From Pseudomonas triticicola (GTDB lineage Bacteria; Pseudomonadota; Gammaproteobacteria; Pseudomonadales; Pseudomonadaceae): a stretch of DNA of 64,000 nt. The position numbers and the translations under genes were made by a program. The notes under the pieces were generated by a model. That model was not told the DNA's origin, searched no databases, and worked only from the letters and a program-made list of their open reading frames with translations. Every line of letters starts with the position of its first letter. The first letter of the stretch is position 1. Below are positions 47,658 to 57,795 of the stretch, one piece after another. The DNA is taken from positions 3,695,001 through 3,759,000 of the forward strand of contig NZ_JAHSTX010000001.1 of the NCBI RefSeq assembly GCF_019145375.1. Direction: 5' to 3'.

Positions 47658-50600
47658 TTACACGCATCCAGCGCTCTCCTCAAAAATTGCCCAAGCCACC
47701 CGGTAGTCTTCTTCCCGATCAGGTTTAAAGAACGGGGCGTGGTAAGTGATGGTGGTTTCCCAGGGACCACCAGGCCGGGTGTCGTCCTGATAGGTTTTGC
47801 GTACAACGCCTTGGGTCAAGTGCTGGATATCTTCCCAGCCGAGGGCGATGTCGTGAGCATTGAAGGCCGGGGACTCGACCGAGTAGTGGGTGCCTTCGAC
47901 CAAGTCACTTTTACGGGATTTTCTAGGCAAGCCGACACCGACCAGCCCTTTGCTGGGCGTGAAGACGATGCGGCCGGTCTGGTCATACCAGGTATCGGCT
48001 TCGTACTGGCGCATGACCGGGAACTGCACCCGGTAGATGGTGAGCAGTTCTTCCAGGGTCAGGCTGAGCGCCTGGGCGACAAGAACATCGATTTCGACCA
48101 ATGCCTGACGGCGGGCGTAGTCAGTGCGCAGCGCGTCATGGCGCTGCCACTCGGGGGTGAGTTTGGCGAAGAAATCCTGCGGCAGCGCGGTGAAGGGCTC
48201 GCGAATGGCCCAGCATTGCTGGCGGAAACCGCCTTGCCAGTTGGACTTCCAGAGGTCGGCGTAGTGGTTGGTGACACAATGAAGCGAGAGAACACGAGAG
48301 GCAATCGAAGGTAGCAGTTCCACCAGAGGCAGCGCAGCCCATGTCGCCATCAAATTACTTCGGCCAGTGGACTTCACATAAAAATCACCGAGAATTGAAA
48401 TGGTTGTCGCGGCCTGACGAAGCAGTAAATCCTGCGATTTAAAACTGGTCGTTTGAACACCATGGATGTGTGCCGCTCCAGGCATCACGACCATGGAAAT
48501 CATGGTTCGCTCACCGGACTGAGACAGCATTCCACGATAAGCCAAACGATAATACTCCGTCACCAACCGCTCCCTATGCTCACCCTCCTCAACCCAATTT
48601 ACGCGCGGGGTGCGGTCGCGATAGGTGGCGGAGTCACAGGCGGGTAGGTAGTTGGTACGCGGCAAGTAGTCATCAGGCAGAGTTACCAGATCGAGCTTGT
48701 CGTAGGCCTTGTTGGTGTCGCACACCGCCCGAGGGGTGTTGTAAAACGGGTTGCCGACGAAGAAATGGGGGCCGGAAAGTATCCATTGCTCTGGGTTTTC
48801 TGGGAACTGAGTATCGCGCTTAATAGTGCCGTCACGCTGGGCGTAAGTTTCATCGAACATCACAGTGGAAAAATATTGCCCTTTCAGATCCCCCAGGCGT
48901 CTGGGCTGGGCGGCAAATTTTTCCAGTACGTTGATGAGCTGCAGGGCATGCAGGGCTGGCAGACGAGCCTCCAGGGCATCGGTGCCGGCATCGTCGTAGA
49001 GCTGGGCGAACAAGGCCAGTTCATGCTGGCCAACTTCAATAATGCGATCGCGGTGGCCATCGAGGTTCCACTTCACTTTTACCCGGCCATCGGGCAGCTC
49101 CATTTCCTCCTTGATTCCGGGCACCTGGCCATTGCCATCGTGCGCAAACGATTGGTCAATTGTACCGGGTACAAACAGATTGGAGACGTGCTTGAGGCTC
49201 GGCTCACCGATCGGGCCATGAATATTGATGCTGAAAAGCGTCTGGTTGTGCACCTCGGCAAATAACCTGGTTTCGTTGATGAACTGGAAGTGCGCACGCA
49301 AACGAGGATAGAGCTCCCGCCGGAACAACCCACCCTTGGGATCGTCGTAAATGCCCTCCGGATGCAAAAAGCCACACACACCCTGCTCATTGGCATTGGC
49401 CCAGGCCCGAGGCAGGAAGCATTTGTACAGATTGGTTTGAATGCCCTTGAGCTGCGGATAGTTCTGGGTGGCGTTCAGAAACGCCTGTGAGCCTTCCGCT
49501 TCCGCCAGCTCGTCAAACCAGGCCTGTTGCAATTGGGGGCTGCGCTTGAAGGCGGCTTCGCGCTGGTCGGTAAGCTGCTGTGCGCTGAGTTTGTGCAGCA
49601 CAAAGGCCGGGTTGTAATCGCCGAGAATCCCGCCTTCCTGCCATTCCACCTTGCGCCAGGGTGGATTACCCAGAGTGATATCGAAGCCACCGCGCTTGGC
49701 GTAGATGTCGGCAAAAGCCAGTTCCCAGTGGAAGAAGCGGAAGTGTTCACCCAGCTCGTTGGCGATGGCCAGGGTCTTAAAAAATGGATTCTTGAACAGC
49801 TTTTCCAGGTTGAGCTCGCCTTGCTGGGTACTGACGTCGCGGACAGCCTGGGTTTCGGCGCGTAGGGTTTGTTGGGGCTCGTCGGCGGCGAAAAGGTCCT
49901 CGATGGGTTTGGCGAACAGATCATTTCCTTCCGCTGGCTCAGCACTGAACAAGCCATCTTGCGTCGGGGCAAACTCGAAGGTGCCAGCGCTGTTAAGGAT
50001 GGTGTTGAGGTCGAACAGCCATTTTTGTCGGTCAGGCAGTTGCTCTGCCTTATCTAGCGGCCAGAACCAAAGGGCGCACCAGTAGTCCATGGCCAGTTTC
50101 AAGCGGCGGTAGGGCGAGGCGAGGCGGGCATTTGTATTGAAGATGCCAGTGGTGTGCAACTGGTCTTTTTCTTTGGTGCTGGTGTGGTGTTCGGCCATAC
50201 CCTGCTGGCCCCACAAGGGGTAGCTGTCTTCGGTGCGCCGGCGGTGCAGCTCCAGCATCTGGGTGTGTTCGCGCCACAGGCGATCGACTGCATCACTGAG
50301 CGTTTGCAAGGTGCGAATTTCCTGCGCTTCGAACGGAGCACAGAAAGCTTTTTTCCAGTCTTTGATTGCCTTGAAGGCATCCGGACGCAGCTGTTTGGCC
50401 ACGCTATCGTTGGAGTCGACCATGCCAGGGTCGGGCAGCAGGAAGTGGTAAATCTCCCCTTCTTTTCGCCCTCCCTCGCCTGCCTGCTCCAGCAAGCTAA
50501 CGGGGTTGAGCCGGCGAGGGGCATGGTTGTACCAGAGTCCGTCCTTGGCTTGTTTCTTGAGTGTGCTGGCGGGGTAGACCTCGCGGCGAGCACCAATCAA

Positions 50601-52619
50601 GCTATTGCCGGTGAACAGCTGGTAGCCGAACCAGGGTACGTTGTGGCCACCGCTAAGGGCGTTAAGCCAGAGGGAGACTTCCGCCAGTTCAACAGCGATA
50701 GGGTTGAGGTCAACACCGAACACGTTGTGGTCGGCGATGTGCATTTTTACCCGCTGCAGTTCGTGCTGGTAGTCCTCGTGGGGAATCCGCTGGCCCAGTT
50801 CCTGTTGTTTGCGCGTGAGGTAGGCCTCTGCGAGCTGGTTGACGGCCTCGTTCAAGAAGGCCGCACTGCCCATAGCAGGTTCGCATACCGTCAGGTTGAG
50901 GATGTCGTCGGCGGTGACGTCGCTTGTCAGGCGCTCCTTGAGGGTGTACTTCACCAGGCTTTTGGTGAGCACTTCCGGGGTGTAGTAGCTAGCGGATTTT
51001 TCCCGATCGCGCCCGGCCATCCGGTAGATGAATTTGTCTTTGGGGTGGACACGCAGCTTTTTCTTTTTGTCCTCGATGTCGTAAACCCATTCGCTGTCCT
51101 CGTCGAATTCGTTCAGCTGACTTCGCGTGACGAAGAAGCCGGTTTCCAGTTCATCGGGGTTGATGTTTTGACCTTTGGCGGCGACTTCGTAGAGGGCCTC
51201 GGTAGCGAAGAAACCACGGTAACTGAGTAGCGCTTCATACACGGCACCGAGCTGGTTGATACCGAGCTGGGTGTAGCTGACACGACCACGACGCTTACGG
51301 CCCTTCTGAGGCCGGGTCAAGGACATGCTCTGGATCACTCGCTGCAGGGTTTCGTTGCTGAAGGTGACGCGATTGAGCAGCGGAGTGTTAGCCGGGTCAA
51401 ACAGGTGGCTGTCCAGGCCCTGCAGGGTGAAGCCGTTGGCGGTGCTTTCGTGCAACTGGTCGAGTTGGCGGTTGAGCTGGTGGCCGTTGTAGATCAGGCC
51501 GAACATGCGCTGCAGGCTGTGGTGAAAATAGTGACCGCGACGGCTTTCTTCGGTGGTCAAGCGAACACTTTCCAGATCGCGCAGGCTTTCCAAACTGTAG
51601 CCTTGCCGCCAGGCATCGTGCTGGTGCGGCAGGTAGCCGAGCTCTGGCCGAGCTTCGATATAGAACAGGAAAAGGATGCGGTACATGGTGCGCAGGCATT
51701 CGCTGGACAACTGGTCGGGGTCCAGCGCATTGCTGCCACTGTAGATGCCCTCTTTGCGGTCTCGGGCCTGCTCGACCAGTTGCGCGGCCGCTTCGTTACC
51801 GAGCAACTCAATAGCGTGGCGCAGGGCATATTTCAGATCATCGGAGACGGCAAAGGCGTGTTTGTGACTGTTTTCATCCAGGCTGTCGAGTCGACTCTGG
51901 CCATCATCCGGCACCAGGCTTTCTCGGTGCAGCAGTACCGCGGTGGCCTTGAGGGTGCGGTCGTCTCGACGTCCGAGAATCTCTTCCCAGTCAAAACGCA
52001 GCATGCGATTCTGCGACCACTTGTAGCGGTCAATCAGAATGCCCTGGCGGTCGCTGAGCAGCAGTACCCAACGCGGCGGCTGCTCGTTAAACGGGCTGGA
52101 TTGGCGAAACACCACTTCATTGAGGATGCGGTACCAGTCGGTATTGCTCAATTTGTCGTGGTGCGGACCAGAGCCGAAGAACTGGTCACGGTGCAGTTGC
52201 AGCGACAGCGGATCTTCGCCCTCGCTATTAGCATCCAGTGCACCCAACACCCATAGCTGGTCACCCAGCACACTGAGCACTGGCAGCTCCATATTGGCGG
52301 CAACCTCACGGTTGCCGGGCTGGTAGGGAATACCCAGCGCAACAAGCAGGTCGCGGTAGAACTCGCGTTGCAGACGGATGCGCTCACTGGCGCTGCGTTC
52401 AGTCTTGAGCTTTTGGCGCAGGGCAAAATAGCCCTGATTCAGGTTGCGCAGAGCGCGCTGCGGGGTGACGAAACCTTCGCCCTGCTCTTCCCGGATTTCC
52501 CACTCTTTGATGGTGTCAGCCAGGTCGCCCTGGAATACCTCTGCAAGGTAATGGGCGCTAAAAAACTCGTTATCGTTGCTCAACCCGATAAAGGTGGCCA
52601 CGCTGTCCTGTAACGACAT
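47658..52619 (-). CDS. Eco57I-type class I N6-adenine DNA methyltransferase
   Basis: A 1653-aa protein. The SAM motif is CEPAMGSAAFLNEA (from residue 579) and the catalytic N6-adenine motif is LGNPPW (Asn985). The expected YYTPEVLTKSLV segment precedes the SAM motif near 540. The first 530 residues hold a conserved accessory region (RWVLLLSDRQGILIDRYKWS), and the last 400 probably recognise DNA. No PD-(D/E)xK nuclease motif is obvious. It likely marks host DNA, as DrmMI does in DISARM class 1. It is 33 bases downstream of the SNF2 gene and 151 bases before the DUF1998 helicase. Confidence 0.85.
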   Translation of the reverse strand: MSLQDSVATFIGLSNDNEFFSAHYLAEVFQGDLADTIKEWEIREEQGEGFVTPQRALRNLNQGYFALRQKLKTERSASERIRLQREFYRDLLVALGIPYQPGNREVAANMELPVLSVLGDQLWVLGALDANSEGEDPLSLQLHRDQFFGSGPHHDKLSNTDWYRILNEVVFRQSSPFNEQPPRWVLLLSDRQGILIDRYKWSQNRMLRFDWEEILGRRDDRTLKATAVLLHRESLVPDDGQSRLDSLDENSHKHAFAVSDDLKYALRHAIELLGNEAAAQLVEQARDRKEGIYSGSNALDPDQLSSECLRTMYRILFLFYIEARPELGYLPHQHDAWRQGYSLESLRDLESVRLTTEESRRGHYFHHSLQRMFGLIYNGHQLNRQLDQLHESTANGFTLQGLDSHLFDPANTPLLNRVTFSNETLQRVIQSMSLTRPQKGRKRRGRVSYTQLGINQLGAVYEALLSYRGFFATEALYEVAAKGQNINPDELETGFFVTRSQLNEFDEDSEWVYDIEDKKKKLRVHPKDKFIYRMAGRDREKSASYYTPEVLTKSLVKYTLKERLTSDVTADDILNLTVCEPAMGSAAFLNEAVNQLAEAYLTRKQQELGQRIPHEDYQHELQRVKMHIADHNVFGVDLNPIAVELAEVSLWLNALSGGHNVPWFGYQLFTGNSLIGARREVYPASTLKKQAKDGLWYNHAPRRLNPVSLLEQAGEGGRKEGEIYHFLLPDPGMVDSNDSVAKQLRPDAFKAIKDWKKAFCAPFEAQEIRTLQTLSDAVDRLWREHTQMLELHRRRTEDSYPLWGQQGMAEHHTSTKEKDQLHTTGIFNTNARLASPYRRLKLAMDYWCALWFWPLDKAEQLPDRQKWLFDLNTILNSAGTFEFAPTQDGLFSAEPAEGNDLFAKPIEDLFAADEPQQTLRAETQAVRDVSTQQGELNLEKLFKNPFFKTLAIANELGEHFRFFHWELAFADIYAKRGGFDITLGNPPWRKVEWQEGGILGDYNPAFVLHKLSAQQLTDQREAAFKRSPQLQQAWFDELAEAEGSQAFLNATQNYPQLKGIQTNLYKCFLPRAWANANEQGVCGFLHPEGIYDDPKGGLFRRELYPRLRAHFQFINETRLFAEVHNQTLFSINIHGPIGEPSLKHVSNLFVPGTIDQSFAHDGNGQVPGIKEEMELPDGRVKVKWNLDGHRDRIIEVGQHELALFAQLYDDAGTDALEARLPALHALQLINVLEKFAAQPRRLGDLKGQYFSTVMFDETYAQRDGTIKRDTQFPENPEQWILSGPHFFVGNPFYNTPRAVCDTNKAYDKLDLVTLPDDYLPRTNYLPACDSATYRDRTPRVNWVEEGEHRERLVTEYYRLAYRGMLSQSGERTMISMVVMPGAAHIHGVQTTSFKSQDLLLRQAATTISILGDFYVKSTGRSNLMATWAALPLVELLPSIASRVLSLHCVTNHYADLWKSNWQGGFRQQCWAIREPFTALPQDFFAKLTPEWQRHDALRTDYARRQALVEIDVLVAQALSLTLEELLTIYRVQFPVMRQYEADTWYDQTGRIVFTPSKGLVGVGLPRKSRKSDLVEGTHYSVESPAFNAHDIALGWEDIQHLTQGVVRKTYQDDTRPGGPWETTITYHAPFFKPDREEDYRVAWAIFEESAGCV

Positions 52620-52652
52620 CTAACTTTTACTCCTTTGCCTGAGCCCGACTGC

Positions 52653-55550
52653 TCAGTCTGTGACCCGGGTAAATACGGCAAGAATTTGAATAAATGGCAC
52701 AGGTTCTATGGTGTGAGTGTCCTGCACCCAGGTCTGGTAGTCGGCAAACACCTTTTCAATCCGGTTCAGACGCTCTTCTTTGCGAGCGGCCTTGAAATGC
52801 TCCGCCTGACTGGAACCTTCCAGTTGCAGATCGAGCTGCAGGACCTGACGCCCCTTAAGCGCCTTGAGCTCGGCCAGCTGACGCTCCAGCTGCGGTCGGT
52901 GTGCGGCGATGTAATCCTGTTGCAGTTGCTGCATCTGCTTGCGCGCAGCGGTAATCACTGCCGGCCGCAGACGTTCTAGCTGAACGATAGCCAGCGGCTG
53001 AGCGCGGTTAGGCAAGCGGTTGTCCAGCTGCAGGCGCTGCAACCACGCTTCGGCAGGTTCAATGCCCGTGACCGCGTCGTTACGGATCCTGATGGCGAAC
53101 CACTTCCAGATCACTGGGTGTGCCTTGCGGTTGGGAATCAGGCCACTGACCAGGAACACACTCTCGTCGGGTTGCATTAGCTGGGTGACCCGGTCGATAT
53201 CCGGCAGCGCTAGTACCGGCGCACTGTGCCGAGCCACTTGGGCCAGCAGCTTGTCTTGCAGCCATTGGATCGCCGGATGTTGGGGCCAGAGGTAGTGCAG
53301 CTTGGGCCAGGCGTTCTCGTCCTGACGACTACGGCGAATTTCTTCGGCAAAACGCTGCTTGTCAGCGGTAAGTACCAGGCTGCCATCTTCCGGGCGGATC
53401 TCCGGGGGTAGGAAGCGGAAACGGTAGTCCAGGTCGTCCGGAGGCGTCAGGGTGATGGTTTGACGCTCATTGTTGGCCGTGAAGTTGACCTGGCGGCGCT
53501 CACGGTTGATGGCTTCCAGCGCCTGACGAGCGAACTCATAGTCACTGGGGAACAAGCTGAAGCCGTCGACGGTGAACTGCTCTACCTGCTCAGGAGTTTT
53601 TGGCTGCACGGCCTCGGGGTTGAGAAACAGCGCAAGCAGATCGTCGCCTTCATTACTGTCATCGGCTTGGTATTGCTGATCAAACGATTGTGCGTCGGTG
53701 CCGGTGGCCATGGCCTGCATGGTCAACGCTTCTTCAGCGTCCGCATCGTGGACCTTCATGAAAGTGGCTGGATCACCGATGTTACGGTAGGCCTGATCGT
53801 CCTTCTCCTTGAGGATTTCCAGTATGCGCTGGTCGCCCTTGACCGTCGGGTTGCTACTCTGGGCAATCAGGTAGGTGATGATCGGCGTCTGTTTTTGGCC
53901 GTAGCGGTCAACCCGACCGTTGCGCTGCTGGAATACCATCAGCGACCAGGGCAGATCAAAATGCACCAGACGATGAGACAGGTAGTGCAGGTTGATACCC
54001 TCACTAGCCACGTCCGAACACAGCAATACACGCAGCTTGCTTTCCGGCTTGCCGAAGGCTTCGACGATGGATTGCTGTTCTATGTCGCTCATGCCGCCAT
54101 GCAGTATCTGGATGGCATCGTCCTTAAGCTTCAGATCCTGCTGCAATTGGGCCTGCAGCCAGTTGAGCGTTTCGATACGTTCACTGAAGATCACCAAGCG
54201 GTCGTCAGTGTCGCTCTTCTTCCAGCCAAAGTCCTTGCTGTTCAGCAGGCCGAGAAATTCCCGATATTTGTTGAAGCTGGTCGGGGTGATGTTGCGCAAG
54301 GCATGCTGAAGGTAGTGGAGCGCTTCAATTTCAGCCTGCTCGTCGGTGCTGGCACCCTTACCCTGCAACTTGGCAATGCGTTGCTTGACCGATATCTCGG
54401 CGGCAGCCGGCGAGCTAAACATGGCTTTCTGCAGGCCGATACGCACTAACTGGCCGTTGCTAGTCGCACTATGCTCGCCACGGTAGGTGAAGGGCACATC
54501 AAGCAGGGCTTGGTAAGCACCCTCCTCCTCCAGCGAGGCATACAGGTAGATGTCCTTGACTACCCGCTCCTTGAACTCCTGCTTTACCTGGTCGCGGATG
54601 TCCTTCTTGAAGCGCCGGATGACCAGCCCCTTATCGCGGAAGTCCTCCTTGGCGTAGTCGTCCGGATCGGAAATAGCAGTCGGGTCAAGCATGTTCATCA
54701 GGCTGGCGAAGCTGCGCGCCTTGCCGTCATGCGGCGTGGCCGAGAGCATGATCAGCGTATCGGAGCGGCCAGCCAGCAGTTGCGCGAGCTTGGCACGCTG
54801 CGAGCCACTGCTGCGCTCGGCGACGTTATGGGCCTCGTCGATGACAATAATGTCCCAGTAGGCCTCTTCCAGATGGCGGCGATACTCGTTGTCCTGCTTC
54901 AGCGTGTCGATAGAGATGATCGACTTATCGTAGTAGTAGAAAGGGTTGTGATTACCCGGTATGTGATTGCGCACACGCTGCAGGCCGGCGGAGTCCAGCC
55001 GAGTCAGCGGGATAGTGAATCGGTTCCACATCTCCTTCTGGAACTGGGTCATCATGCTTTTCAGCGTCAGCACCAGAATGCGCTTGCCGCGGCCCCGGCG
55101 GATCAGCTCCGTCATCAGGATGCCGGCTTCCAGGGTTTTCCCCAGGCCCACCGAGTCGGCAATAAGGATCCTCTGGCGATTCTGCTTAAGCGCCTGCAGC
55201 GCTGGGTCGAGCTGGTAAGGCACTGTATCCATCGCTGCGCGATGGCCCAGATGAATCTTGCCATCTGCTGGAGTGATCTGCCGCAGCTGGGTTTCGATGA
55301 ACAGACGGCTCTTCTCGAAGCCTGGAGTGGTGTCCTGCTCGAAGCGGGTATCTGCCGGATCCAGAATACGGATCACGTCAGCCTGCTCCTCTAGCCGAGA
55401 GAGAAACTGCGCACTCTTGCCATTGACCAGCTCGGATAACCCATCGACGGTGAGGATGTAACCACCGTCATCGCAGGGATCAGCTCGGCGCACTACCCAT
55501 TCGCAGTCACGGATAACGACGCGAGCGCCTGGAGCATAAAGACTTTGCAT
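52653..55550 (-). CDS. SNF2/RapA-type helicase, DrmD-like
   Basis: A 965-aa superfamily 2 protein of the SNF2 group. Motifs: Walker A LIADSVGLGKTLEAG (about 128-142), DEAH in VIDEAHNV (near 233), motif III LSATPHDGKARS, and FQQRNGRVDRYGQKQ (motif VI, near 535). The C-terminal 400 residues have alternating basic and Gln-rich helices. The start is ATG at 55550, with AGGAA 8 bases upstream; a frame from 55583 adds 11 residues. It is the first gene of the helicase-methylase-helicase block and corresponds to drmD of DISARM class 1. Confidence 0.85.
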   Translation of the reverse strand: MQSLYAPGARVVIRDCEWVVRRADPCDDGGYILTVDGLSELVNGKSAQFLSRLEEQADVIRILDPADTRFEQDTTPGFEKSRLFIETQLRQITPADGKIHLGHRAAMDTVPYQLDPALQALKQNRQRILIADSVGLGKTLEAGILMTELIRRGRGKRILVLTLKSMMTQFQKEMWNRFTIPLTRLDSAGLQRVRNHIPGNHNPFYYYDKSIISIDTLKQDNEYRRHLEEAYWDIIVIDEAHNVAERSSGSQRAKLAQLLAGRSDTLIMLSATPHDGKARSFASLMNMLDPTAISDPDDYAKEDFRDKGLVIRRFKKDIRDQVKQEFKERVVKDIYLYASLEEEGAYQALLDVPFTYRGEHSATSNGQLVRIGLQKAMFSSPAAAEISVKQRIAKLQGKGASTDEQAEIEALHYLQHALRNITPTSFNKYREFLGLLNSKDFGWKKSDTDDRLVIFSERIETLNWLQAQLQQDLKLKDDAIQILHGGMSDIEQQSIVEAFGKPESKLRVLLCSDVASEGINLHYLSHRLVHFDLPWSLMVFQQRNGRVDRYGQKQTPIITYLIAQSSNPTVKGDQRILEILKEKDDQAYRNIGDPATFMKVHDADAEEALTMQAMATGTDAQSFDQQYQADDSNEGDDLLALFLNPEAVQPKTPEQVEQFTVDGFSLFPSDYEFARQALEAINRERRQVNFTANNERQTITLTPPDDLDYRFRFLPPEIRPEDGSLVLTADKQRFAEEIRRSRQDENAWPKLHYLWPQHPAIQWLQDKLLAQVARHSAPVLALPDIDRVTQLMQPDESVFLVSGLIPNRKAHPVIWKWFAIRIRNDAVTGIEPAEAWLQRLQLDNRLPNRAQPLAIVQLERLRPAVITAARKQMQQLQQDYIAAHRPQLERQLAELKALKGRQVLQLDLQLEGSSQAEHFKAARKEERLNRIEKVFADYQTWVQDTHTIEPVPFIQILAVFTRVTD

Positions 55551-55764
55551 TGAAAATTCCTGTAACAGACACGACCCCGACATCCAGTGTCATGTGACGA
55601 CAACGATAATGGCCGGATGATGCGACATATCCACCAGTGAGGTGAAGCCTTAACTGGATATTTAGCTGACCGGATGAAAATCATGCGGCAATGGGCGGCC
55701 AACCACCGCTCACCAGTTCCGACTGTAGTGATGCGCACTGGTGAGCGCTGCCATTTACTCCACG

Positions 55765-57795
55765 CTACTCAACGGCAAAACGCCTTTGGTAATGGCGCTG
55801 CATTGCCGCCAGCATCGACGCCTGATGTTCAGCCGCCCATGTATCTCCCCATTCGTCGTTCGAGTAGATCAAGTCCATTTTCAAAGAGTCTGGCCGCTTC
55901 TCAAGGGCTCGCTTATTGAGGAATCGCTGGCGCTTTTCGTTGTATGGCAGATTGCTGTACTCGGAGTTAATGCTACGCGAGACCAGCGCCAGATTGCCAA
56001 AGCGGTTCAGCCAGGTGTTGGTGACCTTATTGGTATCGGTCGCCTGTGGATTCTGCGGCGAAATATGCTCCACCGAGTTTTTGGCTGTGAAGCGGAAGTT
56101 GCCCCATGCATCATGATCACAATGCTTCTCATGCCAGAGCACGAAGTCCAGTTTGTAGAACCAGTAATGGGAAAATTCCACGCCGTAGTCGCCGGGCAGC
56201 ACTGCCTCGAATTGAAGCTCGGTAGCGGTACGCCAGGGCTCGTCCATGAATCCCCGCGTGCGCACTACCAAAGGATCGCTCGTCACCTCCCCGAGGAGTT
56301 GGTTATCCAAATGGCACAGGAAGTCGTAGTAGCGCTCAACCTCTCCCACGCCGCCACGTAACGTTTGCGCGTGCTTGTGGATGAAATAGAGGAAAGGTGT
56401 CACCCAATAATGGGTGGTGATCTCCTGGGAGTGGTAGAGCATGCTCTGCAGTAACGACATGCCTTGTTTCAGATCGTTGTCACGGCTGCGACTGATGTAA
56501 CGTTTATCATCATTGGCAGAGATCGAGGTGTGGCAAATTTGATGAATTTCGTCATCGCCCTGGTCGACCCATTTGATGACGTATTCATCCCAAAGCACCC
56601 GCATACGCCAGAGCAGGTCAATGAACCCTTGCGCCCTTGCGGTACGCTGCGCTGGCTCCGCCGACAGCAGTAAGTGGGCCTCGAACAAGGTAAGTAGGTT
56701 CCGATCCAGCACGCGGGGCACATCCGGCTGCCCTTGCTCTTTCAACCAGATACGCAGCACATGCAGAAGGAACAGTGGGAAGCCAATAATACTACGCGCC
56801 CATGGCGCTTCGCCTTCATCCACCGCGATGGCCGCTGAACCATTGTCAAACCTGGTAACTGCGCCGTTGACGATTTTCTCCAAAGTCAGTCGTTCAGCGG
56901 ATTCCGCTTGTGCAGCCTCGGCTCTTCGCGACAGCAGCCCGTGCACAGCTGCCGCGTGCAGCAACTGCCCCTTGCTATAGAGACCACCCAGACGGTGAGC
57001 CTCCAGCTGAGTTTCCTGGCAAAGGTTACGTTCGACAAAACCACTCATGTCGGCACAGGCATTCCACAAAGCCGCGTAACGCGAACGGCTTTCTGCAGGG
57101 ATGTCGCGCAATAGCCTGGCCTTGAGAATTTCGTGATGTTGGAGCTGGATGCCGCGGTTGTTGATGACTTCGAACAACTTGTTCAAGTCCATCCCCTCAG
57201 GCACCTGTGTGAGCACGAGCGAGACGTTGCGATAAACGAAGCCAGCCAGCGCCTTGAGATATTCATCATCCACAGGTCCGCCATCCGCACGCTTATAGGT
57301 CTGTTTGAAGGAAACCATCAATTGCTGAGCTTCTCTCATGCTTTGGGTATCGAGGATCTCAGGGCTCGCTCCCCCCTTGCCCGGCATCATGCTGGCAAGG
57401 AAGGCGTTCACTTGCTCGCGAATCGAGAAGTGCAAACGCGGAATCACACCGTCTTTCAGCACCACCCTGCTGAAATCCCCCATCACCTGGTTCCATATGG
57501 CGATCGTGCTGAGCATCCACAGCGTAGTAAAGCGCTGCTGCCCGTCGATCAGGTCGAAGCGGCGCAAGCCCTTAAGGCGGTCTTGCTCAGAGGTTTTTTC
57601 GACCAGCAGGGCACCACCCAGAAAGAACTGCTCATCGCGCCGATCGAAGGCATTGGCCATATCGGTCAGTAACGTCTTTATCTGATCGTCACCCCAAACG
57701 TACAAGCGCTGATAGATGGGCACGTTGAAGCACCAGGCCGCGTCGTCTTGATTAACCAGCTGTTCCAAGGTGAAGAGACGGGAATCAATACGCAT
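55765..57795 (-). CDS. DUF262-DUF1524 protein, GmrSD-like
   Basis: A 676-aa protein. The N-terminal DUF262 ParB/Srx-like domain shows YQRLYVWGDDQIKTLL (about 28-43) and DLIDGQQRFTTLWML (about 80-95). A C-terminal DUF1524 HNH-type region reads SVEHISPQNPQ then GNLALVSRSINSEYSN (about 570-615). That is the plan of GmrSD type IV enzymes, which use an NTP to cut modified phage DNA. It overlaps the other DUF262 gene by 11 bases and is followed after 214 bases by the DrmD-like gene. Substrate preference cannot be read from the sequence. Confidence 0.82.
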   Translation of the reverse strand: MRIDSRLFTLEQLVNQDDAAWCFNVPIYQRLYVWGDDQIKTLLTDMANAFDRRDEQFFLGGALLVEKTSEQDRLKGLRRFDLIDGQQRFTTLWMLSTIAIWNQVMGDFSRVVLKDGVIPRLHFSIREQVNAFLASMMPGKGGASPEILDTQSMREAQQLMVSFKQTYKRADGGPVDDEYLKALAGFVYRNVSLVLTQVPEGMDLNKLFEVINNRGIQLQHHEILKARLLRDIPAESRSRYAALWNACADMSGFVERNLCQETQLEAHRLGGLYSKGQLLHAAAVHGLLSRRAEAAQAESAERLTLEKIVNGAVTRFDNGSAAIAVDEGEAPWARSIIGFPLFLLHVLRIWLKEQGQPDVPRVLDRNLLTLFEAHLLLSAEPAQRTARAQGFIDLLWRMRVLWDEYVIKWVDQGDDEIHQICHTSISANDDKRYISRSRDNDLKQGMSLLQSMLYHSQEITTHYWVTPFLYFIHKHAQTLRGGVGEVERYYDFLCHLDNQLLGEVTSDPLVVRTRGFMDEPWRTATELQFEAVLPGDYGVEFSHYWFYKLDFVLWHEKHCDHDAWGNFRFTAKNSVEHISPQNPQATDTNKVTNTWLNRFGNLALVSRSINSEYSNLPYNEKRQRFLNKRALEKRPDSLKMDLIYSNDEWGDTWAAEHQASMLAAMQRHYQRRFAVE

